Shown here: positions 1-7,233 of the stretch, one piece after another
How positions within the stretch are numbered: position 1 is the stretch's first letter
Layout: the number at the start of each line of letters is the position of its first letter
Assembly (NCBI RefSeq): GCF_900105025.1
Contig: NZ_LT629759.1
Location: 248,001-312,000, forward strand
Source of the DNA: Parafannyhessea umbonata
GTDB taxonomy: Bacteria; Actinomycetota; Coriobacteriia; Coriobacteriales; Atopobiaceae
Direction: 5' to 3'
Length of the DNA: 64,000 nt
Position numbers and translations under genes: made by a program
Notes under the pieces: generated by a model
Databases searched by the model: none
Seen by the model: the letters and a program-made list of their open reading frames with translations, nothing else
Told to the model about the DNA's origin: nothing

Positions 1-541
1 GGTCCGCCATGGTCTCGATGATGAAGAGGTCCGCGCCCGCGGCGTCCGCCGCACGCACCTGCTGTGCAAACAGCTCGTACGCGTCGTCAAAGGGCAGCGT
101 GCCCATGGGCTCGAGGAGAGACCCCGTGGGGCCGATGTCCGCGGCGACGTAGCGCGCACCGGAGGCCTTTGCGCAGGCGACGGCTGCCGAGAAGACCTCC
201 TCCACCGTGGCCGCACTGCCGAGCTTGGGTGCGCTCGCGCCAAAGGTGTTTGTGGTGACGACCTCGGAGCCCGCTTGCACGTACGCCTGGTGGATCTGGG
301 TGATCTGCTGCGGGTTGGTGAGGCACAGGAGCTCCGGCACCTCGCCGGCCGCAAGGCCGCGCGCCTGCAGCTGCGTGCCCATGGCGCCGTCGAACAGCAG
401 GAAGTCCTCGCCCGCGAGCACGCGGCGCAGGTGGTCGTCCTTCACGCGAAGGGGACGGCGGTCGTACGTGCCAAAGTACTTGCGGGTGTCGATGGTGCCC
501 ACGCCCTTGCCGGCGGCCGTCTTGGTGGATGCATCAGTCAT
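1..541 (-). CDS. metH: Methionine synthase MetH, N-terminal part (cut by window edge)
   Basis: This is the first 180 codons of a B12-dependent methionine synthase, running off the left edge. The visible part is the homocysteine S-methyltransferase barrel: DGAMGTQL at residues 51-58, TNTFG at 97-101 and GPTG at 137-140. The domain would transfer the methyl group from cobalamin to homocysteine. The ATG at 541 overlaps the end of the upstream reactivation-domain gene by 8 bases, so translation is probably coupled. About 45 residues precede the barrel. Since a separate reactivation protein lies upstream, the full MetH may lack its own C-terminal activation domain; that part is outside the window. 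Confidence 0.9.
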   Translation of the reverse strand, partial: MTDASTKTAAGKGVGTIDTRKYFGTYDRRPLRVKDDHLRRVLAGEDFLLFDGAMGTQLQARGLAAGEVPELLCLTNPQQITQIHQAYVQAGSEVVTTNTFGASAPKLGSAATVEEVFSAAVACAKASGARYVAADIGPTGSLLEPMGTLPFDDAYELFAQQVRAADAAGADLFIIETMAD

Positions 542-1259
542 GGCAGGTCCTTCCTGTGGTGGCGCGAAGGTTGCAGAACGCGCGGCAGAAGCAGTCCGCG
601 CAGCTTGCGTGCGTGGAGGGCTGCGGGGCGTCGAACATGCCCACGACGGCCGTCACGCTCTTGGTGGGGGTCATGAGCAGCGTGGGGCTGAGCGTGATGC
701 CCAGGCGGCGGCGCGCGTCCAGCGCGTCGAGCAGCACGGGCTGCGTCTGCATGGGCATGTCGCCGTAGCCCGGCGAGAAGCGGAAGTTGGTGTAGAGCCC
801 CTCGCGCGCGGCCATGCCCACGAGCGTGGCCTCCGCCGCGTCCGCCGCGCGCTCCACCATGGTGGTGGCCGCGGCGTCAAACAGCACCTGGCCAAGGTGG
901 TCCGTGAGCGAGAGGCGCTTGAGCTCGCGCTCCACGCCCATGCCTATGGTGACGGCGAGCACGCCCACCTTGCGGGCGCCCGCCATGTGGCGCCGCATGG
1001 AGCTGCCCACGAGCGTGAGCGCGGTGTCCTCCAAGGCGATCTGCGGGGTGCCGTCGGGAAGATCTTCTCGCCCGGCGACTCTGTACACGGCGATGCTCGC
1101 GCGTGCACGCCCGATGGCAAGGCAGCGCGCGATGGCCTCGTCCAGGCGGCCGTCGAGCTCCGGCGTCACCTCTTGGCCGCGGTAGCCCAGGTAGCGCAGG
1201 ACCTCGTTGCGGTCCAGCGCATCTATCTGGTAGCTCGTGAGCGTTGGCGCGACGGGCAT
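534..1259 (-). CDS. Stand-alone MetH reactivation-domain protein
   Basis: This 241-residue protein matches the vitamin B12-dependent methionine synthase activation domain, which binds AdoMet and remethylates oxidised cob(II)alamin. The family signature FSPGYGD is at residues 161-167. A cysteine cluster, C220-x2-C-x-C-x3-C, sits near the C-terminus and is not part of classical fused MetH; it could bind a metal or Fe-S cluster (inference). The gene starts 3 bases after metF ends and overlaps metH by 8 bases, giving a metF-reactivase-metH operon. A detached activation domain fits the split-MetH arrangement known from several anaerobes. Confidence 0.85.
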   Translation of the reverse strand: MPVAPTLTSYQIDALDRNEVLRYLGYRGQEVTPELDGRLDEAIARCLAIGRARASIAVYRVAGREDLPDGTPQIALEDTALTLVGSSMRRHMAGARKVGVLAVTIGMGVERELKRLSLTDHLGQVLFDAAATTMVERAADAAEATLVGMAAREGLYTNFRFSPGYGDMPMQTQPVLLDALDARRRLGITLSPTLLMTPTKSVTAVVGMFDAPQPSTHASCADCFCRAFCNLRATTGRTCHD

Positions 1260-1262
1260 GGC

Positions 1263-2126
1263 CTAGGCCTCCACGTAGCCCGCCTGCAGCAGGCAGTCGT
1301 GCGTGGCGTTTGCGACGGACGGGCGGTTCATGGTATAGACGTGCAGGCCGTCCACGCCGTTGCGCGCAAGGTCCACCAGCTGCTCGCACGCGTACGCGAC
1401 GCCGGCGTCCTGCTGGGCCTGCTTGCTATCGCCGGCGGCGACCAGGCGCTTGATGACGGCGGCCGGGATGGACGCGCCGCAGGTGAACGCCATGCGCTGG
1501 ATCTGCTGCACGCTGGTGAACGGCATGATGCCGCACACGATTGGCACCTTGATGCGGGCGCGGCTGCAGCGCTCGCGGAAGCGGTAGAAGTCCTCGTTGT
1601 CGAAGAAGAGCTGCGTCACCAGGAAGTCCGCGCCGGCGTCGACCTTTGCCTTAAGGTGCTCGATGTCCGCCTTGGGCGAGGGGGACTCAAGGTGGCCCTC
1701 CGGGTAGCAGGCGGCGCCCACGCACAGGCCGGCCTGCTTGAGGTATGCCACCAGGTCAGACGCGTGCTCGAAGTCGATCACGTCGCGGCCGGGCGCACGG
1801 TCGCCGCGCAGCGCCAGCACGTTCTGGACGCCGGCCGCCTTGATCTTCTCTACGTATGCGTCCACGTCCGCCCGGGACGACCCCAGGCACGTAAGGTGCG
1901 CCAGCGCCTGCGTCTTGCCGGACGCCTGGATGGCCTTCGCCACGCTGACGGTGTTTTGCGAGTTGCCCGATCCGCCCGCGCTGAACGTGACCGATATCCA
2001 GTCCGGCGAGTTCTGCATGAGCCTCTCCGCGACGTCGGTGGCCTGCGCAACCGACATGTCCCCCTTGGGCGGGAAGATCTCGTACGAGAAGGTCTGCTTG
2101 CTCTTGAGGATGTCGGCTATGCGCAT
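1263..2126 (-). CDS. metF: 5,10-methylenetetrahydrofolate reductase MetF
   Basis: MetF reduces 5,10-methylene-THF to 5-methyl-THF, the methyl donor for the MetH encoded two genes downstream. The 287-residue protein has the family features in order: SYEIFPPKG near the start, the SVTFSAGGS strand, LALRGD, the FLVTQLFFD strand and VCGIMPF. The start at MRIADIL is preferred over an upstream ATG at 2162 because an AAGGGA site lies 6 bases before it and the homology begins there. It is the first gene of the methionine operon. About 155 bases of AT-richer leader separate it from pth2 upstream; no SAM or B12 riboswitch was recognised there. Confidence 0.93.
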   Translation of the reverse strand: MRIADILKSKQTFSYEIFPPKGDMSVAQATDVAERLMQNSPDWISVTFSAGGSGNSQNTVSVAKAIQASGKTQALAHLTCLGSSRADVDAYVEKIKAAGVQNVLALRGDRAPGRDVIDFEHASDLVAYLKQAGLCVGAACYPEGHLESPSPKADIEHLKAKVDAGADFLVTQLFFDNEDFYRFRERCSRARIKVPIVCGIMPFTSVQQIQRMAFTCGASIPAAVIKRLVAAGDSKQAQQDAGVAYACEQLVDLARNGVDGLHVYTMNRPSVANATHDCLLQAGYVEA

Positions 2127-2281
2127 GGTGTTCCCTTCGTGTTGCCCGGTGGCGCGGCGCACGGATGCGTCGAGCGTGGTCTACCCATGGTAGCGTTGGG
2201 GAGCGGGCGGCGCGAAAACGGAACCGTTCGGTAATAGTTGCGTATTCGATAACGCGCCATCGCGCGGCGCGATGGCCGCGG

Positions 2282-2734
2282 CTAGTACAGCGGCAGCTCG
2301 CCCGTGATGGGGTCGATGTCCTCCGCGCGCAGCGGCTCGAACGCGAGGCAGGTGTACGTGGCCTCGCCGTGGAACTCCGTCAGGCCGGCGTCGCGTATGA
2401 GCGCGACGGCAAAGCCGCGCTCGCGCCCCTGGTCCGCGATGTCAAGCAGCGCCTCCTCCGAGTCCACGTACACGCAGACCTTCGCGACGCCGGCGTCGAA
2501 CCAGTCGGAAAGCGCCGTGTGCGGCGTGCCGTCGGAATCCAGGTACACCCACGTGGGGCTCCCGTCCTCCGCGGTGGCAAGGCGCACCTGGTCAAGGCGC
2601 CTCTCGCGCGCCAGCGCCATGAGCACGGCCTCCACGCACGCGTGGCCGGCCTGCGCGGCGATCTTGCCCTTGCGCATCTTGAGGTCGCGCCTCATCACGA
2701 TCATCTGCTTGGCGAGGTAGGAAGAGCTTGGCAT
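2282..2734 (-). CDS. Peptidyl-tRNA hydrolase, Pth2 (archaeal/eukaryotic) family
   Basis: Pth2 enzymes release peptides from prematurely dropped peptidyl-tRNA. This 150-residue protein carries the Pth2 signature QMIVMRRDLKMRKGKIAAQ at residues 10-28 followed by the conserved AGHA helix, and the length suits the family. It is unrelated in fold to the usual bacterial Pth. A GGAGA site precedes the ATG. It could be an additional or a replacement hydrolase; a classical pth gene elsewhere cannot be excluded. Confidence 0.82.
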   Translation of the reverse strand: MPSSSYLAKQMIVMRRDLKMRKGKIAAQAGHACVEAVLMALARERRLDQVRLATAEDGSPTWVYLDSDGTPHTALSDWFDAGVAKVCVYVDSEEALLDIADQGRERGFAVALIRDAGLTEFHGEATYTCLAFEPLRAEDIDPITGELPLY

Positions 2735-2878
2735 GGGGTCTCCGCTTCGATTATGGGGGATGTGTTTCTCGCCTCACCACTATAGCGGCGCGGCACGCAA
2801 GGCGGTGGATCTTCTCGTATGATTGACGCACTCTGTTGGTTGGCCCCGCTTGCCGCGGGGCATGAGGTTGGGGGTGGC

Positions 2879-3160
2879 ATGGCGGACTTTGGTGGCGTAG
2901 ACGCGCACAAGCTGGCGATGGCCGTGATGATGGGCAGGTCGGACGAGGCGCTGGCCATGCTGAAGCAGCTGGATTTGGGCACGATCGCGGAGCTTGTGGA
3001 GCGGGCGGGGGTCTCTGCCAGTGCCGAGGAGCTGCACCGGGCAATCGCGGGATCTGCAGGCATGGGCGAGCTCCTGGACAAGGTCGAGAAGAGCACGGGC
3101 CTTGGCTTGAGCGACCTTGCGGGCCTTGCGAGCGGCCTCATGGGCGCAGGTAGGGGGTAG
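2879..3160 (+). CDS. Small hypothetical protein, helical
   Basis: I do not recognise this 93-residue protein. It is predicted to be helical, with a leucine/alanine-rich middle and a glycine-rich C-terminus (SDLAGLASGLMGAGRG). The start at MADFGG is chosen because a G-rich site (GAGGTTGGGGG) lies just upstream; an ATG at 2819 would add 20 unconvincing residues. It diverges from pth2. It has no signal peptide or membrane segment that I can see. Confidence 0.55.
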   Translation: MADFGGVDAHKLAMAVMMGRSDEALAMLKQLDLGTIAELVERAGVSASAEELHRAIAGSAGMGELLDKVEKSTGLGLSDLAGLASGLMGAGRG

Positions 3161-3283
3161 GGGAGCGACCGACGCCTACGGCCCGTCGCCCGGAGACCCT
3201 GACGCTACGCGAGCTTGTCGAGCTGCCCGATGGCCCAGAGCGGGACGTTGACGAGCCAGCTTATCTACCAGCTGATTTAAAGA

Positions 3284-3373
3284 CTCGCACGTTTTACCCT
3301 AGGAAAAAACGTGGCTGTCTCGCACATTTTACCCTAGGAAAAACGTGCGTGTCTCTCACATTTTCCAAGGGAA
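3284..3373. repeat. Three tandem copies of a 34-35-base palindromic unit
   Basis: Units begin at 3284, 3319 and 3353. Copies 1 and 2 are near identical and each contains a near-perfect inverted repeat centred on CCTAGG, with arms CACGTTTT and AAAACGTG in copy 1. Copy 3 is degenerate. The array lies between two convergent genes, so it is not an obvious promoter. A repeated protein-binding site is the simplest reading. Confidence 0.75.
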
Positions 3374-3487
3374 GTTGTTCCTTTGGCTTGCCTCGGGCCT
3401 GTCGTTGGCTTGCCTCGGGTCTGGCATCGGCGCCGCTTGGGTGGGCCCGTGCGGCGCCCTGGGCGTGCCCTGCATCCCCGCGGCAGC

Positions 3488-3521
3488 AAAAAGCCGCCCG
3501 CGTCCGTGGACGTAGGCGGCT
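3488..3521 (-). terminator. Rho-independent terminator after the FKBP gene
   Basis: On the minus strand, arms AGCCGCC and GGCGGCT, reinforced by an inner CGTCC/GGACG pair, are followed by TTTTT. It starts about 37 bases after the FKBP stop codon. Confidence 0.75.
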
Positions 3522-3557
3522 CAAGGTGGCACGCGCGCCAATGGCGTGACGGCCAGG

Positions 3558-3986
3558 CTAGTCCTCGACCTCGAGCAGGGTGATCTCGAAGTTCAGGGCC
3601 TTGCCCGCCATCTCGTGGTTGAGGTCAAACGTGATCGTGGACTCGTCCTTCTCGACCACCTGCGCGGGGAACGGGCGGCCGTCCATGCTAGATAGCATGA
3701 CCTTCGCGCCGGGCTCGAGCTCCTCCGCGCCGGGCAGCTGCGCCAGGGGGATGGTCTGAACCAGATCGTCGCGGTGCTCGCCGTACGCGTCCTTGGGCTC
3801 GAGGCGCACGTTGACCGTCTGGCCGGGCTCCATGTCCTTGACCGCGTTGTCGAAACCGGCGATCATCTGGCCTGCCATGCAGGTAAATGCTAGCGGCTCG
3901 TTGCGGTCGTACGAAGAGTCGAACTTGGTGCCGTCGTCGAGGGTGCCCGTGTAGTGGACCTTGACCTTCTTGCCTTCGTTGCTCAA
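3558..3986 (-). CDS. FKBP-type peptidyl-prolyl isomerase (SlyD-like)
   Basis: This 142-residue cytoplasmic isomerase/chaperone has the FKBP core (KVHYTGTLDDGTKFDSS near the N-terminus, MIAGFDNAV, AYGEHRDDLVQTIP) and the inserted flap typical of the SlyD group. The SlyD histidine/cysteine metal tail is absent. The start is taken as TTG at 3986 because AGGAG lies 6 bases upstream; a longer frame to 4094 has an N-terminus unlike the family. A terminator follows. The upstream gap is shared with the divergent murI. Confidence 0.88.
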   Translation of the reverse strand: MSNEGKKVKVHYTGTLDDGTKFDSSYDRNEPLAFTCMAGQMIAGFDNAVKDMEPGQTVNVRLEPKDAYGEHRDDLVQTIPLAQLPGAEELEPGAKVMLSSMDGRPFPAQVVEKDESTITFDLNHEMAGKALNFEITLLEVED

Positions 3987-4109
3987 GGAAAGCTCCTGTC
4001 TGTCGCTTGTGTGCGGATGGCACAAGGTTACCCAAAAGGCTCGCGCGCCATGCGGGCAAGGCGCCAGGCACGCCCCTGCCCACCGAGCCGCCACAAATGA
4101 CGGGGCATC

Positions 4110-4124
4110 GTCCTTCTCGCCCGG
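4110..4124 (+). repeat. Intergenic motif copy GTCCTTCTCGCCCGG
   Basis: This is one of the recurring motif copies described in the findings. It is in the plus orientation, 165 bases before murI. Confidence 0.5.
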
Positions 4125-4213
4125 CGCTCCCTGCGCGGCGCGTTTGCCGCGTGCCGTCCGCCGTCCAACGGGGCCGGTGCGGCCGGTGGCACATACAAGC
4201 TCGACAACGGTGC

Positions 4214-4228
4214 GGTAGACTATCTACC
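4214..4228. promoter_or_regulatory. 15-base palindrome upstream of murI
   Basis: GGTAGA-CTA-TCTACC is a perfect inverted repeat 61 bases before the murI start. The TAGACT inside it could be a -10 element, in which case the palindrome would overlap the promoter as an operator. Function is inferred from position only. Confidence 0.4.
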
Positions 4229-4289
4229 TGCGCCCGCGCGGGCGCACGGGCAGTGCGTCGCACCCGCGGCGCCGGGATGGAGGCACGTT

Positions 4290-5060
4290 TTGGGCAAAGA
4301 GGGTTGTGTCGGCGTCTTCGACTCCGGCGTCGGCGGCATCAGCGTCCTGCGCAGCATGGTCGCCGCGTTGCCGCACGAGGACTTCGTGTTCTTTGGCGAC
4401 TCGGCAAACGCGCCGTATGGCGAGAAGAGCACGGACGAGGTGCTGGGGCTCTCGCGCGCAAACGTGGAGCGCCTGCTGGCCGGCGGCGCCAAGGCCATCG
4501 TGATTGCGTGCAACACCGCGACGAGCGTCGCGGCCGCCCGCCTGCGCAGCGACTACCCTGAGCTTCCCATTGTGGGCGTTGAGCCCGCGCTCAAGCCGGC
4601 GACGCTTGCCCCCAAGCACGACCGCATCCTGGTCATGGCGACGCCCATCACCCTGAAGCTGGACAAGTTCCACAAGCTTGCGCAGGAGTGGGGGTCAGAC
4701 TCCACGGTCATTCCCGCGCCGTGTCCCGGCCTTGCCGCCCGCATCGAGCATGGCAACCTGGACGCGCCGGACCTCACGGAGCTGCTGCAGCGCCTGGTGG
4801 GCGAGTACCGCGGCAAGGTGGACAGCGTCGTCCTGGGCTGCACGCACTACCCGTTCGTGCGGCGCCAGATTCGCTCCGTGGTGGGCGATGTCCCGTTCTT
4901 CGATGGCGCCGAGGGCACGGCCCGCCGCCTGCAGAGCCTGCTTGCGGAGGCGGACCTCCTGAAGCCGGAGGACGAGCCCGGCTCCGTCACGTTCGAGACC
5001 AGCCTGAGCAAGCCGGGCGAGCTCGACCTGTACCAGTGGTTCTTCGACCAGGAGTGCTAG
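4290..5060 (+). CDS. murI: Glutamate racemase MurI
   Basis: MurI converts L- to D-glutamate for peptidoglycan. The 256-residue protein has both catalytic cysteines in their motifs, IACNTATS with C74 and LGCTHYPF with C184, plus the N-terminal FDSGVGG loop at 10-16. The start is TTG at 4290 with GGATGGAGG upstream. The gene converges with the degV-family gene, with 8 bases between stop codons. It stands alone. Confidence 0.95.
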   Translation: MGKEGCVGVFDSGVGGISVLRSMVAALPHEDFVFFGDSANAPYGEKSTDEVLGLSRANVERLLAGGAKAIVIACNTATSVAAARLRSDYPELPIVGVEPALKPATLAPKHDRILVMATPITLKLDKFHKLAQEWGSDSTVIPAPCPGLAARIEHGNLDAPDLTELLQRLVGEYRGKVDSVVLGCTHYPFVRRQIRSVVGDVPFFDGAEGTARRLQSLLAEADLLKPEDEPGSVTFETSLSKPGELDLYQWFFDQEC

Positions 5061-5068
5061 CCGCGCCA

Positions 5069-5971
5069 CTACCTTGCGGATGACTTCCTGCCGGCGGCAT
5101 CGCCCCAGAAGAACAGCGCCACGGTGCCCGGTCCCGTGTGGCAGCCGATGGTGGCGCCGATGTCGAACACCTGCGGCTTGCCATCCATCTGCGGAAACGC
5201 CTGCTCCGCCATCGCAGCGACGTCGCGCGCGTCGTTGGCGCACTCGGAGTTGCACAGGAAGACGCGGCCCGTATAGCCCTCGCCCCCAAACGCGGTCTCG
5301 CGCATGATGTCGACCACGCGCCTTTCGGCCTTCGCCTTCGTGCGGATCTTCTCGATCGCGGCAAGGCTGCCGTCCGGCGCCACGTCCATCACGGGGCAGA
5401 TGCGCAGCAGCCCGCCCGCGACGCCCGCGGCCCTGCCGATGCGCCCGCCGCGCACGAAAAACGTCAGGTCTGACGAGAAGAACCAGTGCTGCACCTCCAG
5501 ACGGTGCTGCCTGGCCCAGGCCGCAAGCTCCTCCAGACCCATGCCATCGCGTCTGAGGCCCGCGAGCCTGTCCATGAGCATGCCGTATCCGGAAGAGGCG
5601 CACAGCGAGTCCACCACCACGACCCTGCGCTCTGGGTACTCGTCCCTAAGCAGGTCGCGCGCCGTGCACGCGGAGTTGTACGTGCCAGAGATGCCTGAGG
5701 ACAGCGTCACGTGCAGCACGTCCTTGCCGGCGTCCAGAAACGGTCGCCAGAACTCCTGGTACTCGCCTACGGACACCTGGGACGTCACCACGTTCGCGCC
5801 GTCGAGCATACGCGCGTACAGTTGGGCGGGGGAGTTGGTGCGGCCAAAGTCGTCGCGGCAGGCCTCGCCGTCGATGTTGTAGTTGAAGTACACGTACTCG
5901 ATGTCGCGGCTGCGCAGAAAGTCCTCGGTCACGTCGACCGTGGAGCAGCAGCTCAGGATGTAGTCGCTCAA
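5069..5971 (-). CDS. DegV family fatty-acid-binding protein
   Basis: DegV proteins bind fatty acids and in Firmicutes some (FakB) present them to the kinase FakA. This 300-residue protein has the DegV landmarks: TSQVS near residue 84, the lipid-binding loop TLSSGISGTYNSA, VVDSLCASSG and FVRGGRIGRAAG. It stands alone, and no fakA-like kinase is in this window. ATG start, with the next ATG further in. It converges with murI. Confidence 0.88.
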   Translation of the reverse strand: MSDYILSCCSTVDVTEDFLRSRDIEYVYFNYNIDGEACRDDFGRTNSPAQLYARMLDGANVVTSQVSVGEYQEFWRPFLDAGKDVLHVTLSSGISGTYNSACTARDLLRDEYPERRVVVVDSLCASSGYGMLMDRLAGLRRDGMGLEELAAWARQHRLEVQHWFFSSDLTFFVRGGRIGRAAGVAGGLLRICPVMDVAPDGSLAAIEKIRTKAKAERRVVDIMRETAFGGEGYTGRVFLCNSECANDARDVAAMAEQAFPQMDGKPQVFDIGATIGCHTGPGTVALFFWGDAAGRKSSAR

Positions 5972-6032
5972 ACGGGCTCCTTACCGCGCCGCCGTCACGG
6001 GGCGCACGTGCAGGCTGCGGCCCTTGGCGGCC

Positions 6033-6047
6033 GTCCTTCTCGCCTGG
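6033..6047 (+). repeat. Intergenic motif copy GTCCTTCTCGCCTGG
   Basis: Recurring motif, plus orientation, in the gap between the DegV gene and the divergent aquaporin-family gene. Confidence 0.5.
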
Positions 6048-6152
6048 TTTTTAGACAGAGTACCCAATAAGTGTTGGAATTTTGTGGCACGTGGCGGAAT
6101 TTGCGGCGACATGACGCGGAATCGAGGGCATTCCCAATCACGCTGTGTTTAT

Positions 6153-6203
6153 TCGCGGAATTGTTCATCTTCATAACTCTGAAATAGTTCGCGTATTCCG
6201 CGA
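6153..6203. promoter_or_regulatory. Inverted repeat upstream of the aquaglyceroporin gene
   Basis: TCGCGGAAT (6153-6161) and ATTCCGCGA (6195-6203) are perfect 9-base arms about 33 bases apart, ending 85 bases before the start. Further CGGAAT copies lie at about 6085-6125. Together they look like an operator array for regulation of this gene. The rest of the 5972-6288 gap is AT-rich and probably holds the promoter. Confidence 0.45.
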
Positions 6204-6288
6204 GCGGTAAAATATTTTCCGTAGACGCCGCCTGCTCGCGGGGTGCAGCCGATCGCAGGTGGCAAAGCCCATGGCGTAAGGAGAAGTA

Positions 6289-7020
6289 ATGCCGTACAAC
6301 GTTCTGGCGGAGTTTGGGGCCACTGCCCTCATGATCGTGTTCGGTGTCGGGGTTCACTGCGACACCGTGCTCAAGGGCACCAAGTACCACGGCTCCGGCC
6401 ACATGTTCGCAATCACCACGTGGTCGTTTGGCATCTCCGTCGCGCTCTTCATCTTTGGCGGCGCCGTCTGCATGAACCCGGCCATGGTGCTTGCCCAGTG
6501 CATGATCGGCCTGGTGCCCTGGTCAAACTTCGTGCCGTACGTCGTGGCGGACATGCTGGGCGCGTTTGCCGGCGCGATTCTGGCGTGGTTCATGTACGCG
6601 GACGACTTCAAGGCGTCCGAGGGCGACCCCGAGGTCAGCGCCGTCGCAAAGCGCAATATCTTCAGCACCAACCCCGTGGTCCAGAACCTCCCGCGTGACT
6701 TCTTCTGCGAGGCCACCTGCACCTTCGTCTTCATCTCCGCCATCCTCGCCGCCGCCAGCCGCGCCGGCGACAACGTCCTGCTGCTTGCCATCGCCGTCGG
6801 CATCATCGTGTGGGCCGTGGGCATGGGCATGGGCGGCATCACCGGCTTTGCCATGAACCAGGCCCGCGACCTTGGCCCCCGCCTTGCCTACCAGCTGCTT
6901 CCCATCAAGGGCAAGTGCGACAACAACTGGAAGTACGGCCTGATCGTGCCGGGCATCGCCCCGTTTGTGGGCGCGGCGCTCGCGGCGCTCTTCGTCCACG
7001 GCTTCCTGGGCATGTTCTAG
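6289..7020 (+). CDS. MIP family channel (aquaporin / glycerol facilitator)
   Basis: This 243-residue membrane protein has the two half-helix signatures of the major intrinsic protein family. The first is a normal NPA at residues 63-65 (CMNPAMVLAQ). The second is NQA at 190-192 followed by RDLGPR, where glycerol facilitators have NPARD-GP. About six hydrophobic segments are present. It probably conducts glycerol or another small neutral solute; the R-D after the second motif favours the GlpF side. The altered second NPA may change selectivity. No glycerol kinase gene is adjacent. An AAGGAG site sits 7 bases before the ATG, and a terminator follows. Confidence 0.82.
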   Translation: MPYNVLAEFGATALMIVFGVGVHCDTVLKGTKYHGSGHMFAITTWSFGISVALFIFGGAVCMNPAMVLAQCMIGLVPWSNFVPYVVADMLGAFAGAILAWFMYADDFKASEGDPEVSAVAKRNIFSTNPVVQNLPRDFFCEATCTFVFISAILAAASRAGDNVLLLAIAVGIIVWAVGMGMGGITGFAMNQARDLGPRLAYQLLPIKGKCDNNWKYGLIVPGIAPFVGAALAALFVHGFLGMF

Positions 7021-7072
7021 GGCCTGGCGCGCGATGTCGCCTTCGGGCAACACGTCAACTTCGGTTTATTGC

Positions 7073-7104
7073 AAGGGCGCTCCCACGGGGGCGTCCCTTT
7101 TTTT
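7073..7104 (+). terminator. Rho-independent terminator after the MIP channel gene
   Basis: A GC-rich stem built from AGGGCGCTCCC and GGGCGTCCCT with small bulges is followed by seven T residues. Confidence 0.8.
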
Positions 7105-7155
7105 GTGGCGGGCATGCTGGCGGCGCTTCCCGCGACGCCTGCTGCGGGCATAAAA

Positions 7156-7170
7156 GTTTTTCTCGCCCGC
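7156..7170 (+). repeat. Intergenic motif copy GTTTTTCTCGCCCGC
   Basis: Recurring motif, plus orientation, 64 bases before the downstream hydrolase start. Confidence 0.45.
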
Positions 7171-7233
7171 GCGCTGCCGCGACGCGTCCGTGCTAGCCTG
7201 AGTCAATCCGAATGCGTTTTGAAGGGAGCTCGC

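Larger units (their letters stand above)
3161..3557. other. Gap between convergent genes holding repeats and a terminator
   Basis: This 397-base stretch has no convincing gene. It contains the 34-35-base tandem palindrome array at 3284-3373 and the FKBP terminator near 3488-3521. The small ORFs in it have no ribosome-binding site. Confidence 0.7.
3987..4289. other. Divergent promoter region between the FKBP gene and murI
   Basis: There is no gene here. The gap holds a copy of the CTTCTCGCC motif at 4110-4124 and a short perfect palindrome at 4214-4228. Confidence 0.6.

Noticed and set aside
207-2234. Long open frame opposite the metF-metH operon
   Set aside because: High-GC shadow: low-complexity Arg/His/Ala translation, no ribosome-binding site, and three recognisable genes on the other strand.
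3284-3373. CRISPR array
   Set aside because: Only three units of 34-35 bases with no unique spacers between them and no cas genes.
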